From Nitrososphaerota archaeon (GTDB lineage Archaea; Thermoproteota; Nitrososphaeria; Nitrososphaerales; Nitrosopumilaceae), in NCBI GenBank assembly GCA_018647405.1, contig JABGTD010000044.1, positions 1-46,036 of the forward strand: 46,036 nt of DNA. The letters are read 5' to 3'. The first letter of the stretch is position 1; each line of letters starts with the position of its first letter. A program made the position numbers and the translations under genes. The notes beneath the pieces are model-generated. The model was not told the DNA's origin, searched no databases, and worked only from the letters and a program-made list of their open reading frames with translations. Below are positions 24,873-34,494 of this stretch, one piece after another.

Positions 24873-25489
24873 CTTGAAATTCTAACTCTTCTTCCTTTGA
24901 TTGAGAGTTTCTTTTTAGCAAAAAGTTCTACTGCTTTTGGATAAATTTCATGTTCTTTTGTAAGAATTTTCTTTGTCAATGTTTTTTCTGTATCCTTATC
25001 TCTGATCTTAACAATCTCCTGTATAATTATTGGACCTGTATCAACACCTTCATCTACAAAATGTACTGTACATCCTGAATATTTTGCACCAAATTCAATT
25101 GCTTGTTTTTGTGCATCTAATCCTGGAAATGCAGGAAGGAGTGCAGGATGAATGTTTAAAATTTTATTTTTATATTCTTTAATGAAGTGTGGACTAATAA
25201 TTCTCATAAACCCAGCTAGGCAAACTAATCCATTTGCAGGTGTTACATTATATTTTCTTAATGTTGCAATAATTTCTTTATCAAATTGTAATCTCTTTCC
25301 TTTGTATTTAGAACTGTCAATTACTGCTGTTTGAACTCCCATCTTCTTTGCAATTGCTAATCCTTTTGCATTTGATTTGTTTGAAATAACTACTGCTGGG
25401 TTTATTGGAATTTTTTGCTTTTTAATTGCTTTAAGAATTGATTCCATATTACTGCCTCTTCCTGAAATCAAAATTCCTAGATTTTTCAA
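24869..25489 (-). CDS. purN: Phosphoribosylglycinamide formyltransferase (GAR transformylase)
   Basis: A 206-residue folate-dependent formyltransferase. It has LISGRGSNMESILKA (phosphate loop), the LAGFMRIISPHFI region, the catalytic Asn-His pair in ILNIHPALLPAFPGLDA, and the formyl-folate aspartate in CTVHFVDEGVDTGPIIIQ. It transfers a formyl group from 10-formyl-THF to GAR, the product of PurD encoded 2 kb away; folD provides the folate. TTG start at 25489 with TATA-like tttaattta about 25 bases upstream. Length is normal. Confidence 0.96.
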   Translation of the reverse strand: MKNLGILISGRGSNMESILKAIKKQKIPINPAVVISNKSNAKGLAIAKKMGVQTAVIDSSKYKGKRLQFDKEIIATLRKYNVTPANGLVCLAGFMRIISPHFIKEYKNKILNIHPALLPAFPGLDAQKQAIEFGAKYSGCTVHFVDEGVDTGPIIIQEIVKIRDKDTEKTLTKKILTKEHEIYPKAVELFAKKKLSIKGRRVRISS

Positions 25490-25583
25490 TACATGATTTT
25501 ATCTATGGAATAAATTAAACGCTGTGTTAGTTAACATTCGATCAAACTTGCAATTTATAATCAAAAAGGTATGATGTGATATA

Positions 25584-26561
25584 ATGAGAAATGTTAGACT
25601 AACAAAAAATGGAATTGAATGTCCTAACTCAAACTCAACTGTGTACCTAGATCCCAAAAAAATCAAAAATGAAGGGATACATTTCGTGTCACACGCTCAC
25701 ATAGACCATCTTCCAAATGGCGGTGATGGAACTATTCTTTCATCTATTGAAACTAATAAAATCGCTGAATTACGAGGATTCACGCTCAAAAACTCTATTG
25801 ACACCCTTGATAATTTTACCCTTGTAGATAGCGGTCATATTTTTGGTTCAAAGGGATTGCTTTTTGATGATATATTTTACACTGGAGATATTTCAACCCG
25901 TGACCGTGGTTTTCTAAAAGGTGCAAAAGTTCCAAAATGTAAAACTTTAATCACTGAATGTACTTTCGGTTTACCTGAATTTGTTTTACCTTCTGTAACT
26001 GAAATTGTTAAACAAGTAAATGAAATAATTGCTAACTTGTACTCTAAAGGAAAACCTGTTATACTTTTAGGATATGAATTAGGAAAGGCACAAACACTTT
26101 CTCAGCTATTTGGTGACTGGGATCCAATTTATTATCATGATTCTGTAAAAAAAATGAATGATTTACATCGTTCAATGGGTGTTCCACTAAAAGATTCTAT
26201 AGGTCACACTCAAGCTGAATCAGAAGGATTATTAAATAAAAAACCCTGGGTTATGATTGCTCCAATGATGAGTGCAAAAAATAATTTTATTAAAGATATG
26301 AAATTAAAATATGATGCAATAACAATTGGTTTCAGTGGATGGGCTAATTCAAAAAAATTTGGTTTTTCAAGAGGAACTGATTATTCTATTCCATTAAGTG
26401 ATCATTGTGATTATAATGAATTAATTGAACTTGTAAAACAATCTGGTGCTGAAAAAATTTACACTATACATGGATTTGTTGATGAATTTGCTATGAATTT
26501 AAATAAACTTGGATTTTCCGCACAACCTTTACGTGAATCTTCTCTAGATAATTTTTGTTAA
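25584..26561 (+). CDS. MBL-fold exonuclease-like protein (beta-CASP type)
   Basis: A 325-residue metallo-beta-lactamase-fold protein. The metal site HAHIDHLPNGG (HxHxDH) is near residue 37, with further ligands in DSGHIFGS and YTGDISTRD, and histidines in PLSDHCDYNEL and YTIHGFVDEF near the end. The arrangement is that of the ligase-associated DNA exonuclease/CPSF-like group acting on nucleic acids. A DNA ligase is not next to it in this window; instead it is convergent with the uvrC end (four-base overlap). A role in DNA repair is plausible from context but RNA processing is not excluded. Confidence 0.85.
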   Translation: MRNVRLTKNGIECPNSNSTVYLDPKKIKNEGIHFVSHAHIDHLPNGGDGTILSSIETNKIAELRGFTLKNSIDTLDNFTLVDSGHIFGSKGLLFDDIFYTGDISTRDRGFLKGAKVPKCKTLITECTFGLPEFVLPSVTEIVKQVNEIIANLYSKGKPVILLGYELGKAQTLSQLFGDWDPIYYHDSVKKMNDLHRSMGVPLKDSIGHTQAESEGLLNKKPWVMIAPMMSAKNNFIKDMKLKYDAITIGFSGWANSKKFGFSRGTDYSIPLSDHCDYNELIELVKQSGAEKIYTIHGFVDEFAMNLNKLGFSAQPLRESSLDNFC

Positions 26562-28138
26562 TCAAACTTTCTTAAACTTCTATTATATGCAACACCAAAC
26601 CTATGTGTCTCATCTCTTGCATGTTGTAAAATTTTTATTGAATCCTTACTTTTTGGTATAACTATGGATCTTGTTCTCTTTGGGACAAAAATTTCTTCAT
26701 TTTCTTTTGCAAGTGATATGCATGGAATTTCTACATCTACCTCCTTTAGAGCTGACATTGCAGCACTTAGCTGACCTTTTCCGCCATCTATTAAAATTAA
26801 ATCTGGAAATTCACTTTTTTCTTTTTTTAATCGCCAGTATCTTCTACCTACAATTTCGTTAATCATTGCAAAATCATCTCGGCCTGTAACTGTTTTAATT
26901 TTGAATTTTCTATACCCTGATTTATCGGGTTTTGCATCAACAAATCTTGCCATGGAGCCAACTGCATATTCATCTCCGTGATTCGATATGTCAAAGCATT
27001 CTATTATGCGTGGAATTGTAGGTAGTTTGAGAATTTCTCTTAATTCTACTAATCCTGGGTCTGCATTTTTATTTTGTATTAGTTCGATATTCCGAAGTAT
27101 CAATTCTATCATTTCTTTTCGTTTTCCTTTATTTCCAAGGATAATTTTTACCGAAAATCCTGCCCTATCTGTTAGTGCATTTGTAAGTGATTCTTTTTCA
27201 TTAATTTCTTCACTTGTAACAATTGTTTTTGGAATTTTATGTGTCGTATAATATTGGTATAGGAAATTTGCAAAATTATTATCTCCAATTAAATCAAATG
27301 AAAATTTTTCACTATCTCTAATTACTCCGTGTGTTTGCCTGAATGTCATTACAATTGCATCTTGTTTTCCAAACTTTATACCAAAATACTCTTCATCTGA
27401 TTTCTTCGCATCTTCCATTTTCTTTCCTGAATCAATGCTGCCTAGTCTCTGAAGCGTATCTCTAATTTCTATAGCTCTTTCAAATTGTTCTGAACTTGAT
27501 GCATCTTCCATTTGTTTTTGTAATTTTTTAGTAAATACTTTCATTTGTTGTTTACTTTTCAAAATTGATTCTAAATCTGAAATATTCCCATCGTATTCTT
27601 TTGCTGCTGATTTAAATTCACACGGGCCGTCACAGTTTCCTATATGATATTCTAAACATACTTTTTTTGGTAATGTTTTACAAATTCTTACTTTGAATGA
27701 TTTACGTAAGGATCCTATGGTTAGTAATTTTGAACTTCCTTTAGTAAATGGACCATAAATTTTTCCTTTTCCTAAAAAATCTCCATTACGTGTGCGTCTA
27801 GCAACTAATAATCTTGGAAATTTTTCATCTGTAATTCGAAGATATGTATATCTTTGTTGATCTTTTAATTCAATATTGTATGTCGGTCTATATCTCTTAA
27901 TCATATTAGATTCAAGCAAAAATGCCTCACTTTCATTATCTGTTAATACAAATTCAATATCTGCAATTTTTGAAACTAATTTTTGTGTTTTATAATTTTG
28001 GTTTTTTAGAAAATATGATTTAACTCGATTCTTCAAGTTTTTTGCTTTTCCAATATAGATTATTTCGTCTTTGGAATTTTTCATTAAATAAATTCCAGGT
28101 TCTTTAGGTATGGTGATTTTTGATATATCGAATATCAT
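26558..28138 (-). CDS. uvrC: UvrC, excinuclease ABC nuclease subunit (lacks C-terminal HhH)
   Basis: A 526-residue UvrC, the dual-incision nuclease of nucleotide excision repair. The N-terminal GIY-YIG domain reads EPGIYLMKN and EIIYIGKAKNLKNRVKSY; a cysteine cluster (CKTLPKKVCLEYHIGNCDGPC), UVR-type helix and RNase H-like domain (IIECFDISNHGDEYAVGSM; DLILIDGGKGQLSAA) follow. It ends at RDETHRFGVAYNRSLRKFD, directly after the RNase H domain. The tandem helix-hairpin-helix DNA-binding region that brings bacterial UvrC to about 600 residues is absent, with no sign of a frameshift. Start overlaps the uvrA stop by four bases. Confidence 0.95.
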   Translation of the reverse strand: MIFDISKITIPKEPGIYLMKNSKDEIIYIGKAKNLKNRVKSYFLKNQNYKTQKLVSKIADIEFVLTDNESEAFLLESNMIKRYRPTYNIELKDQQRYTYLRITDEKFPRLLVARRTRNGDFLGKGKIYGPFTKGSSKLLTIGSLRKSFKVRICKTLPKKVCLEYHIGNCDGPCEFKSAAKEYDGNISDLESILKSKQQMKVFTKKLQKQMEDASSSEQFERAIEIRDTLQRLGSIDSGKKMEDAKKSDEEYFGIKFGKQDAIVMTFRQTHGVIRDSEKFSFDLIGDNNFANFLYQYYTTHKIPKTIVTSEEINEKESLTNALTDRAGFSVKIILGNKGKRKEMIELILRNIELIQNKNADPGLVELREILKLPTIPRIIECFDISNHGDEYAVGSMARFVDAKPDKSGYRKFKIKTVTGRDDFAMINEIVGRRYWRLKKEKSEFPDLILIDGGKGQLSAAMSALKEVDVEIPCISLAKENEEIFVPKRTRSIVIPKSKDSIKILQHARDETHRFGVAYNRSLRKFD

Positions 28139-30954
28139 TTCTTTATCACTTTTTTGAGATATTTTCCGGTATAACTTTTTGAAAATTTAGATACTTCCTT
28201 TGGAGTGCCTGTTATCACAACATTTCCTCCTTCATCTCCTCCTTCAGGTCCTAAATCTATTATCCAATCTGAATTTTTTATAACATCCATGTTATGCTCA
28301 ATTACAATTACTGTATTTCCAACGTTCACTAATCTATTCAGAACATCTAGTAATTTCTGAACATCTGCAAAATGTAATCCTGTTGTTGGTTCATCTAGTA
28401 TGTAGAGTGTTTTGCCGGTTCCTCTTTTTGATAATTCTGATGCAAGCTTCACTCGTTGTGCCTCTCCTCCTGATAATGTGGTTGATGATTGTCCAAGTTT
28501 TATGTATCCTAATCCCACATCCACAACTGTTTCCAATTTTTTCTTGATTGTTGGTATATTTTCAAAAAATTCCAACGCTTCTTCTACTGTCATTTGTAAA
28601 ATATCTGCAATGTTCTTGCCCTTGTACATGACTCCTAGAGTTTCAGAATTGTATCTTTTTCCATTACATTCATCACATTTCACATAAACATCTGACAAAA
28701 ACTGCATTTCAATTTTTTTCACTCCATCTCCTTCACACGCAAAGCATCGTCCTACTGCAACATTAAACGAAAACTGACCTGGTGTATAACCTCGTTCTTT
28801 TGATAATGCTGTGTTTGAAAATAGTTCTCTGATTGGAGTAAATGCTCCAATGTATGTTGCAGGATTTGATCTAGGTGTCCTTCCAATTGGGGATTGGTCG
28901 ATTGAAATTATTTTATCAATGTTCTCTACACCTGATACATCCTTATGTTTTCCTGGCAGTCCTGAGGTTTTATAGAAATAAGATGAAAGTGTTTTAAGAA
29001 GTATGTCATTGATTAGTGTAGATTTCCCAGAACCTGAAACTCCTGTAACTGAAATTAAATATCCTAATGGAAATTCTACATCTATGTTTTTTAGATTATT
29101 TTCTTGTGCTCCTTTAACTATAATTTTTCCTTTTTGTTCTCTAATTTTTTCATCAATTTTGATCAAATCATGATCTTTTAGATAATTTCCTGTTATTGAT
29201 TTATGATTATTGAGAATTTGTTTTAATGTTCCTTCAAAAACTACGCTTCCACCATGTACTCCTGCACCTGGTCCTAAATCCACAATCCAGTCTGAATTTC
29301 TAATAATCTCTTCATCATGTTCTACTACTATGACTGTATTTCCTAAATCTCTTAATTTTGATAATGTTTTGATCAATCTTGCATTATCTCTTTGATGCAA
29401 ACCTATGGTTGGTTCATCTAGTACATACAGAACGCCTGTTAGATTAGAACCAATTTGTGTTGCAAGTCTAATTCTTTGAGATTCACCTCCTGAAAGAGTG
29501 GCGCTAGATCTATTCAAGGAGAGATAGTTTAAACCAACATTTCTTAAAAATTCAAGTCTTTCTTTAATTTCTTTTAAAATATCTCTTGCAATGAATTGCT
29601 CTGTTTCATTTAATTCTAATTTATTAAAAAATTCATACGATGAATCTATTGAAAGATCACAAACCTCCATGATGTTTTTTGAATTAACTTTTACCGCAAG
29701 CGCTTCTGGTTTTAGCTTTTTTCCGTGACATGTCAAACATGGTGTATCTCTCATGAATTGTTTTAGCCATTCTCTTTTTGCTTCGGAATCTGTTTCCATA
29801 AATTTACGTTGGAGATTATTTAGAACTCCTTCAAATGCATCTGTATATTCCCAAAATGAATCACTGTTTTTTGATTCATATGAAAATTTCATTAAATCTT
29901 CTGAACCGTGTAATATTATTTTGATCTGTTTTGATTTTATTTGATTTATTGGAGTCATCAGGTTGAATCCATACTTTTTGCCTACTGCACGTAGTTCTTG
30001 ACGTCTAAATGATGAAAATCTACCACTCCATGGAACAATTGCTCCATCTAAGATTGATTTTGTTCTATCTGGTATGACTAAATCTGCATCAAATTCCATT
30101 TTAACCCCTAGTCCATTACATTGATTACACATTCCAAATGGTGAATTAAAAGAAAATGTACGTGGTTCTAACTCTCCAACTGTAATTCCACAATGAGGAC
30201 ATGCATTATTTTGTGAAAAAATCTTTTCGTCTTTTTCTGATGCTATTAGAACTGAACCTTTTGCAGCTTTCAATGCTGTTTGAATTGCCTCGAAGATTCT
30301 ACTTTTGTCTGATTTTGAGGCTACAATTCTGTCTACTATGATTTCTATATTATGCCATTTTTGTCTATCCAGTTTTGGAAATTCATCTTCTAGTACTATC
30401 GTTTCTCCATTTACTCTTGCTCTTGAATATCCATCCTTTTTCATTTGTTCAAATAATTTTTCATACGTTCCTTTTTTTCTTTGAACTAACGGTGCTAATA
30501 CAAGAATTTTCTTTTGTCCAAAATCTTTTATGACTGAATCTGTAATTGATTCAATTGATTGTGATGATATTTTTCTTCCACAATTTGTACAATGGGGAAT
30601 TCCAATTCTAGCAAATAATAATCTCAAATAATCATAAATTTCTGTTGTTGTTCCAACTGTGGAACGTGGATTTTTACTAGTTGTTTTTTGTTGAATGGAT
30701 ATTGCAGGAGATAATCCATCTATTGAATCAACATCCGGTTTATCCATCATTTCTAAAAATTGTCTTGCGTATGATGATAGTGATTCTACATAACGTCTCT
30801 GTCCTTCTGCATAAATTGTATCAAATGCGAGAGTTGACTTTCCAGAACCTGATAGTCCACTAATCACAATAATTTTATTTTTTGGAATATTCACGTTTAT
30901 ATTTTTCAAATTATGGTGGCGTGCACCTTTAACTCTTAATTCATTTTGATTCAT
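28135..30954 (-). CDS. uvrA: UvrA, excinuclease ABC damage-recognition ATPase
   Basis: A 939-residue UvrA from ATG 30954 (a TTG start at 30975 would add seven residues). It has two ABC ATPase modules: Walker A GLSGSGKSTLAFDT and GVSGSGKSTLINDI, and signatures TLSGGESQRIRLA and TLSGGEAQRVKLA. Zinc modules are CTNCGRK, CPHCG with CNQCNGLG, and CFACEGDG with CDECNGKRYN. It finds helix-distorting lesions and loads UvrB. The first ten residues (NQNELRVKGARHHNLKNINV) match the family start, favouring this ATG. The start lies inside the uvrB 3' end (14-base overlap), giving strict co-translation. Confidence 0.97.
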   Translation of the reverse strand: MNQNELRVKGARHHNLKNINVNIPKNKIIVISGLSGSGKSTLAFDTIYAEGQRRYVESLSSYARQFLEMMDKPDVDSIDGLSPAISIQQKTTSKNPRSTVGTTTEIYDYLRLLFARIGIPHCTNCGRKISSQSIESITDSVIKDFGQKKILVLAPLVQRKKGTYEKLFEQMKKDGYSRARVNGETIVLEDEFPKLDRQKWHNIEIIVDRIVASKSDKSRIFEAIQTALKAAKGSVLIASEKDEKIFSQNNACPHCGITVGELEPRTFSFNSPFGMCNQCNGLGVKMEFDADLVIPDRTKSILDGAIVPWSGRFSSFRRQELRAVGKKYGFNLMTPINQIKSKQIKIILHGSEDLMKFSYESKNSDSFWEYTDAFEGVLNNLQRKFMETDSEAKREWLKQFMRDTPCLTCHGKKLKPEALAVKVNSKNIMEVCDLSIDSSYEFFNKLELNETEQFIARDILKEIKERLEFLRNVGLNYLSLNRSSATLSGGESQRIRLATQIGSNLTGVLYVLDEPTIGLHQRDNARLIKTLSKLRDLGNTVIVVEHDEEIIRNSDWIVDLGPGAGVHGGSVVFEGTLKQILNNHKSITGNYLKDHDLIKIDEKIREQKGKIIVKGAQENNLKNIDVEFPLGYLISVTGVSGSGKSTLINDILLKTLSSYFYKTSGLPGKHKDVSGVENIDKIISIDQSPIGRTPRSNPATYIGAFTPIRELFSNTALSKERGYTPGQFSFNVAVGRCFACEGDGVKKIEMQFLSDVYVKCDECNGKRYNSETLGVMYKGKNIADILQMTVEEALEFFENIPTIKKKLETVVDVGLGYIKLGQSSTTLSGGEAQRVKLASELSKRGTGKTLYILDEPTTGLHFADVQKLLDVLNRLVNVGNTVIVIEHNMDVIKNSDWIIDLGPEGGDEGGNVVITGTPKEVSKFSKSYTGKYLKKVIKK

Positions 30955-32881
30955 CTTTTTGTAACTCCTTTTCAATTCTTTTTATTTTATCTCTGCATCT
31001 TATTGCATTTTCAAAGTCTAGATCTTCAGCAAATACTTTCATCTGTGTTTCAACTTCAATTTTTTGTTTACCTAAATCTGTTTTTGATTTATTTTTTATT
31101 TCGTCTAATTCTATTTCCTGTTCTGGTATTGATTTGATAATTGTTTTAGGTGTTATCGCATGTGTTTCATTATATTCTATCTGTTTTTGACGTCTTCTTT
31201 CTGTTTCAGAAATTGCTGATTTCATTGATCTAGTTACATTGTCTGCATACATGATCACCTTTCCTTCTATATTTCTTGCAGCCCTTCCACAGGTTTGAAT
31301 TAAACTGGTATCATTTCTTAAAAATCCTTCTTTATCGGCATCCAATATTGCTACAAGTGATACTTCAGGAATATCTAGTCCTTCTCGTAGTAAGTTTATG
31401 CCTACTAACACATCAAATTCACCTAATCTCAACTGTCTGATTAATTCTGTTCTCTGCAATCCTTCGATTTCAGAATGAAGATACCTGACTCTTACTTCTT
31501 TTTTTGACAAATATTCTGCTAAATCTTCGGCCATTCTCTTAGTCAGTGTAGTCACCAATGTTCGCTCATTCTTTTTTGCTCTAATGGAAATTTCTTTAAT
31601 CAAGTCATCCATTTGGCCTTGTGATTTTCTAATCTCGACATTTGGTTCAACTAATCCTGTAGGTCTTACAAGTTGTTCTACAATTTGTTTTGATCTTTTC
31701 TTTTCATATTCTCCGGGTGTGGCTGATACAAAAATTACATCTTTGAGTCTCTTTTCAAATTCTTCAAACTTTAATGGTCTATTGTCAAAAGCACTTGGTA
31801 ATCTAAATCCATAATCTATCAATGATTTTTTTCTAGAAAAATCACCCTTGTACATACCATGTAATTGTGGAAGTGTAACATGTGATTCATCAATTATTAG
31901 TAGAAATTCTTTTCCAAAAAAATCTAATAAACAAAATGCTGGTTCGCCTGGACTTCTTCCATCAAAATGTCTAGAATAATTTTCAATACCTGAACAATAT
32001 CCTAATTCCTCAATCATTTCTAGATCATATTTTGTACGCATTTCCAATCTTTGTTTTTCTAATTCCGGTAGTGTCGTTAGTGTTTTTTTTAATTCACTTT
32101 TGATTGATTTTACAGCCTTGTCTCGAATATCTTTTGCAATGAGATAATGTTTAGCTGGAAAAATTTTAAATGCTTCTACATCTTTTTTTACATCTAATGA
32201 AACATTATCTAAAATTGATATCTTTTCAATTTCATCACCAAATAATGAAATTCGTATTACATCTTGTGAATATGCTGGCATTACGTCTAGTGTATCACCT
32301 TTAACTCTAAAGTTTCCAGGTATTAGTTCTACATCATTTCTTTCATATCTCGCATTGATTAATTTTTTAATTATTTCTGTTCTTGATATTTTTTCATTTT
32401 GATTTAATGTAATTGCCATATCTTCCCATTCTTTTGGTGAACCAAGTGAATAGATGCACGATACTGTTGAGATAATAATTGTCGGTTCTCCTGAAAGAAG
32501 CATTGCAGTAGCTTCTAGTCTCAATTTTTCAATTTTTTCATTAATCTGTGTATCTTTTTCTATGTATGTGTCTGTTTGGGGTAGATAGCTTTCTGGTTGA
32601 TAATAATCATAATAACTCACAAAATATCCCACATTATTTTTTGGAAAAAATTGTTTTAATTCTGAATAAAGTTGGGCTGCCAATGTTTTGTTATGTGATA
32701 TTATTAATGCATTTTTTCCAGTGTTTGCTATTACATTTGCAACTGTGAATGTTTTACCACTACCTGTTACTCCTAACAATGTTTGATTCATTTCTGTCTT
32801 AGAACCTTTCACAAGATCATCTATTGCCTGTGGTTGATCTCCTGTTGGAAAAAACTCTGAATTTATCTCAAATTTCTGCAT
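30941..32881 (-). CDS. uvrB: UvrB, excinuclease ABC helicase subunit
   Basis: A 646-residue UvrB. Walker A is GVTGSGKTFTVANVIA, the beta-hairpin that wedges DNA strands is at FVSYYDYYQPESYLP, motif II is DESHVTLPQL, and the helicase C-terminal half has FVSATPGEYE and LLREGLDIPEVSLV with QTCGRAARN. A UVR domain for UvrC binding closes the protein (EDLDFENAIRCRDKIKRIEK). It verifies damage and recruits UvrC. First gene of the overlapping uvrB-uvrA-uvrC operon, with a TATA box about 27 bases before the ATG. These genes are bacterial in origin; archaea that have them are thought to have acquired them by transfer. Confidence 0.97.
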   Translation of the reverse strand: MQKFEINSEFFPTGDQPQAIDDLVKGSKTEMNQTLLGVTGSGKTFTVANVIANTGKNALIISHNKTLAAQLYSELKQFFPKNNVGYFVSYYDYYQPESYLPQTDTYIEKDTQINEKIEKLRLEATAMLLSGEPTIIISTVSCIYSLGSPKEWEDMAITLNQNEKISRTEIIKKLINARYERNDVELIPGNFRVKGDTLDVMPAYSQDVIRISLFGDEIEKISILDNVSLDVKKDVEAFKIFPAKHYLIAKDIRDKAVKSIKSELKKTLTTLPELEKQRLEMRTKYDLEMIEELGYCSGIENYSRHFDGRSPGEPAFCLLDFFGKEFLLIIDESHVTLPQLHGMYKGDFSRKKSLIDYGFRLPSAFDNRPLKFEEFEKRLKDVIFVSATPGEYEKKRSKQIVEQLVRPTGLVEPNVEIRKSQGQMDDLIKEISIRAKKNERTLVTTLTKRMAEDLAEYLSKKEVRVRYLHSEIEGLQRTELIRQLRLGEFDVLVGINLLREGLDIPEVSLVAILDADKEGFLRNDTSLIQTCGRAARNIEGKVIMYADNVTRSMKSAISETERRRQKQIEYNETHAITPKTIIKSIPEQEIELDEIKNKSKTDLGKQKIEVETQMKVFAEDLDFENAIRCRDKIKRIEKELQKDESK

Positions 32882-32904
32882 TACTTGCTATTATTCTAAA
32901 GAAA

Positions 32905-32912
32905 AAATATAG
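32905..32912 (-). promoter_or_regulatory. TATA box of the uvrBAC operon
   Basis: Reverse strand ctatattt centred about 27 bases before the uvrB ATG at 32881. The following T run (plus-strand A run 32902-32907) may also help terminate the gene upstream. Confidence 0.5.
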
Positions 32913-32926
32913 CTAACTATGGAAAT

Positions 32927-33790
32927 TCAACAAACTGCTTCTCTAATTGTCTGCCCTGAGAAGTTTTTATCAAACCACTCCTTGTATTTTGGCTCATTGT
33001 CATATCGATCTAAATAGTGTTGTAGGTCTTTTTCCGGATCTGGGAATCCTGGAATTATGGTTTCTTTATCGCCTTGTTGTGGTACTAGGACTTCTCTAAT
33101 TGTCTGCCCTGAGAAGTTTTTATCAAACCACTCCTTGTATTTTGGCTCATTATCGTATCTATCTTGATAATATTTCAAATCTTTTCCTGGTGCTGGGAAA
33201 TTAGGAACTTTTGTGGCTGACACAAGTATTGTTTCATCTTGACATGTTATTCTTTCTTCAATATCTGGTTGTGTTGAAAATAATTCTGAACTACTTCCCA
33301 TGTATGCGGCTCCACCAACAATAATCATCACTGCAATTATTCCTATTGCTATCCCTACAAGTTTTCCTTTACCTGACTTTTTTGTAATTGTATTGTCTGC
33401 TTCTACATGTTCGATAAATTTTTCCTCAATTGTTGGTTCTTTTGATGCCAATTCTTCTTTTTGTGGTTCCGGATTTTTTGTTTCTGTACGTGGCTTAATG
33501 TATGGATTTTCTGATGTAGCTTTAACTTCTGTAATTTTAAATGATGACTCTGTTGTTTTTCTAATTCTTGGGAAATTAGTTTTTTGTCTATCTGAAGGTT
33601 TCATCTTGCTTGTCATCTGTCTATGTCTTGGTGTTAGATATTGTTCAACTAACGCATCTACATATTTTCTATCTTGCATAGAAATCATGCTTCTTTTTTG
33701 GAATGATTCAATAATCTGTTTTAATCTGTCTGGATTGCCTTTACCTATTTCCAGTAGTCTTAATGCATCATCTATGGTTGAATCTGACAT
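32927..33790 (-). CDS. Single-pass membrane protein with two C-terminal repeats
   Basis: A 287-residue protein. Residues 1-60 are helical and basic (DDALRLLEIGKGNPDRLKQI, then KYVDALVEQYLTPRHRQM), 70-140 a charged low-complexity linker, and one transmembrane helix follows (LVGIAIGIIAVMIIVGGAAY). After it come two copies of a motif around FPxPxKDLxxYxDRYDNEPK with KEWFDKNFSGQTIRE, the second ending in a single C-terminal cysteine. Topology is likely cytoplasmic N-terminus and external repeats. The repeat halves are identical at DNA level over 61 bases. I do not recognise a named family. Confidence 0.78.
   Translation of the reverse strand: MSDSTIDDALRLLEIGKGNPDRLKQIIESFQKRSMISMQDRKYVDALVEQYLTPRHRQMTSKMKPSDRQKTNFPRIRKTTESSFKITEVKATSENPYIKPRTETKNPEPQKEELASKEPTIEEKFIEHVEADNTITKKSGKGKLVGIAIGIIAVMIIVGGAAYMGSSSELFSTQPDIEERITCQDETILVSATKVPNFPAPGKDLKYYQDRYDNEPKYKEWFDKNFSGQTIREVLVPQQGDKETIIPGFPDPEKDLQHYLDRYDNEPKYKEWFDKNFSGQTIREAVC
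32938..32998. repeat. Direct repeat copy A in the membrane-protein gene
   Basis: Identical to 33091-33151 over 61 bases, offset 153 bases (51 codons, in frame). It encodes NEPKYKEWFDKNFSGQTIRE; the adjoining DNA that encodes the first half of each motif has diverged. Confidence 0.9.
33091..33151. repeat. Direct repeat copy B in the membrane-protein gene
   Basis: Second copy of the 61-base repeat; immediately beyond it the sequences differ at several positions per ten bases, a sharp edge as left by gene conversion. Confidence 0.9.
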
Positions 33791-33834
33791 GTACTATCTT
33801 CTGTATTGAAATGTTTATAAAAATTAAGACAAAC

Positions 33835-34467
33835 TTACCATTCTACATCTTCTTTCATGACCAGTTTATCATTCTTCATGACAAATCCCATTATTTTCAC
33901 TGTCTCTTTTGCGGTTTTTGAATTTTTATCTAGTATTTTTGTCGCCAATTCTATTTTTTCTTCTTTACTCATATTTTGCCCAATCTTGTATTTTCCATTC
34001 ATTTTTTTTGATGTTACTTTGATTACAGCTGTTGCATCTAGTACGTCCATATCCTCTCTCATTGGGGTGTATTGTCCTTCTGGCTGATATTTTTCCATCA
34101 ATCCATTTAAAGCTAGAACTTTTTCTTTTCTGTCTTCCACCAAAACTGCTTCTCCTTTTATCACCACGCTAATGTATAATGTATCTGCAAGAGATGCATC
34201 ATCTGGATCAGAAAAATATGATGGTAAAAACTCTAAATTTCTATCTACTTCAAAACCTACTTTAGAATTCCGTTTGATGTTTTCTATTTTTTCTCCTCTG
34301 ATATGTGAGTGCATGTAAACTGAATTATCCAAAAAAACGAAATTCATTGGAATTATTTGAGGAAATCCTTCTTTGTCAATACTTGAAATTCTACCTGTAC
34401 TTTCTTCACTCAAAAATTTAATAATTTTATCTTTGGATTTAATGATTAATTTTCCTACTAGTTGCAT
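33835..34467 (-). CDS. Pyridoxamine 5'-phosphate oxidase-like flavin-binding protein
   Basis: A 210-residue split-barrel protein of the PNPOx-like superfamily: IIKFLSEESTGRISSIDKEG, then PQIIPMNFVFLDNSVYMHSH, KIENIKRNSKVGFEVDR and ISVVIKGEAVLVEDRKEKV. This resembles FMN- or F420-binding proteins such as NimA-like reductases. The C-terminal part (about 155-205) is helical and lysine-rich. Cofactor and substrate cannot be fixed. It lies 27 bases downstream of the F420-type luciferase-like oxidoreductase on the same strand, so a shared deazaflavin/flavin pathway is possible. Confidence 0.8.
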   Translation of the reverse strand: MQLVGKLIIKSKDKIIKFLSEESTGRISSIDKEGFPQIIPMNFVFLDNSVYMHSHIRGEKIENIKRNSKVGFEVDRNLEFLPSYFSDPDDASLADTLYISVVIKGEAVLVEDRKEKVLALNGLMEKYQPEGQYTPMREDMDVLDATAVIKVTSKKMNGKYKIGQNMSKEEKIELATKILDKNSKTAKETVKIMGFVMKNDKLVMKEDVEW

Positions 34468-34494
34468 ACGTTTAGAAATTTCTTGTTAGTTAAA

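Noticed and set aside
26558-32881. Considered uvrBAC as part of a mobile island
   Set aside because: No integrase, terminal repeats or tRNA sites nearby, and base composition looks like the neighbours; any transfer is old.
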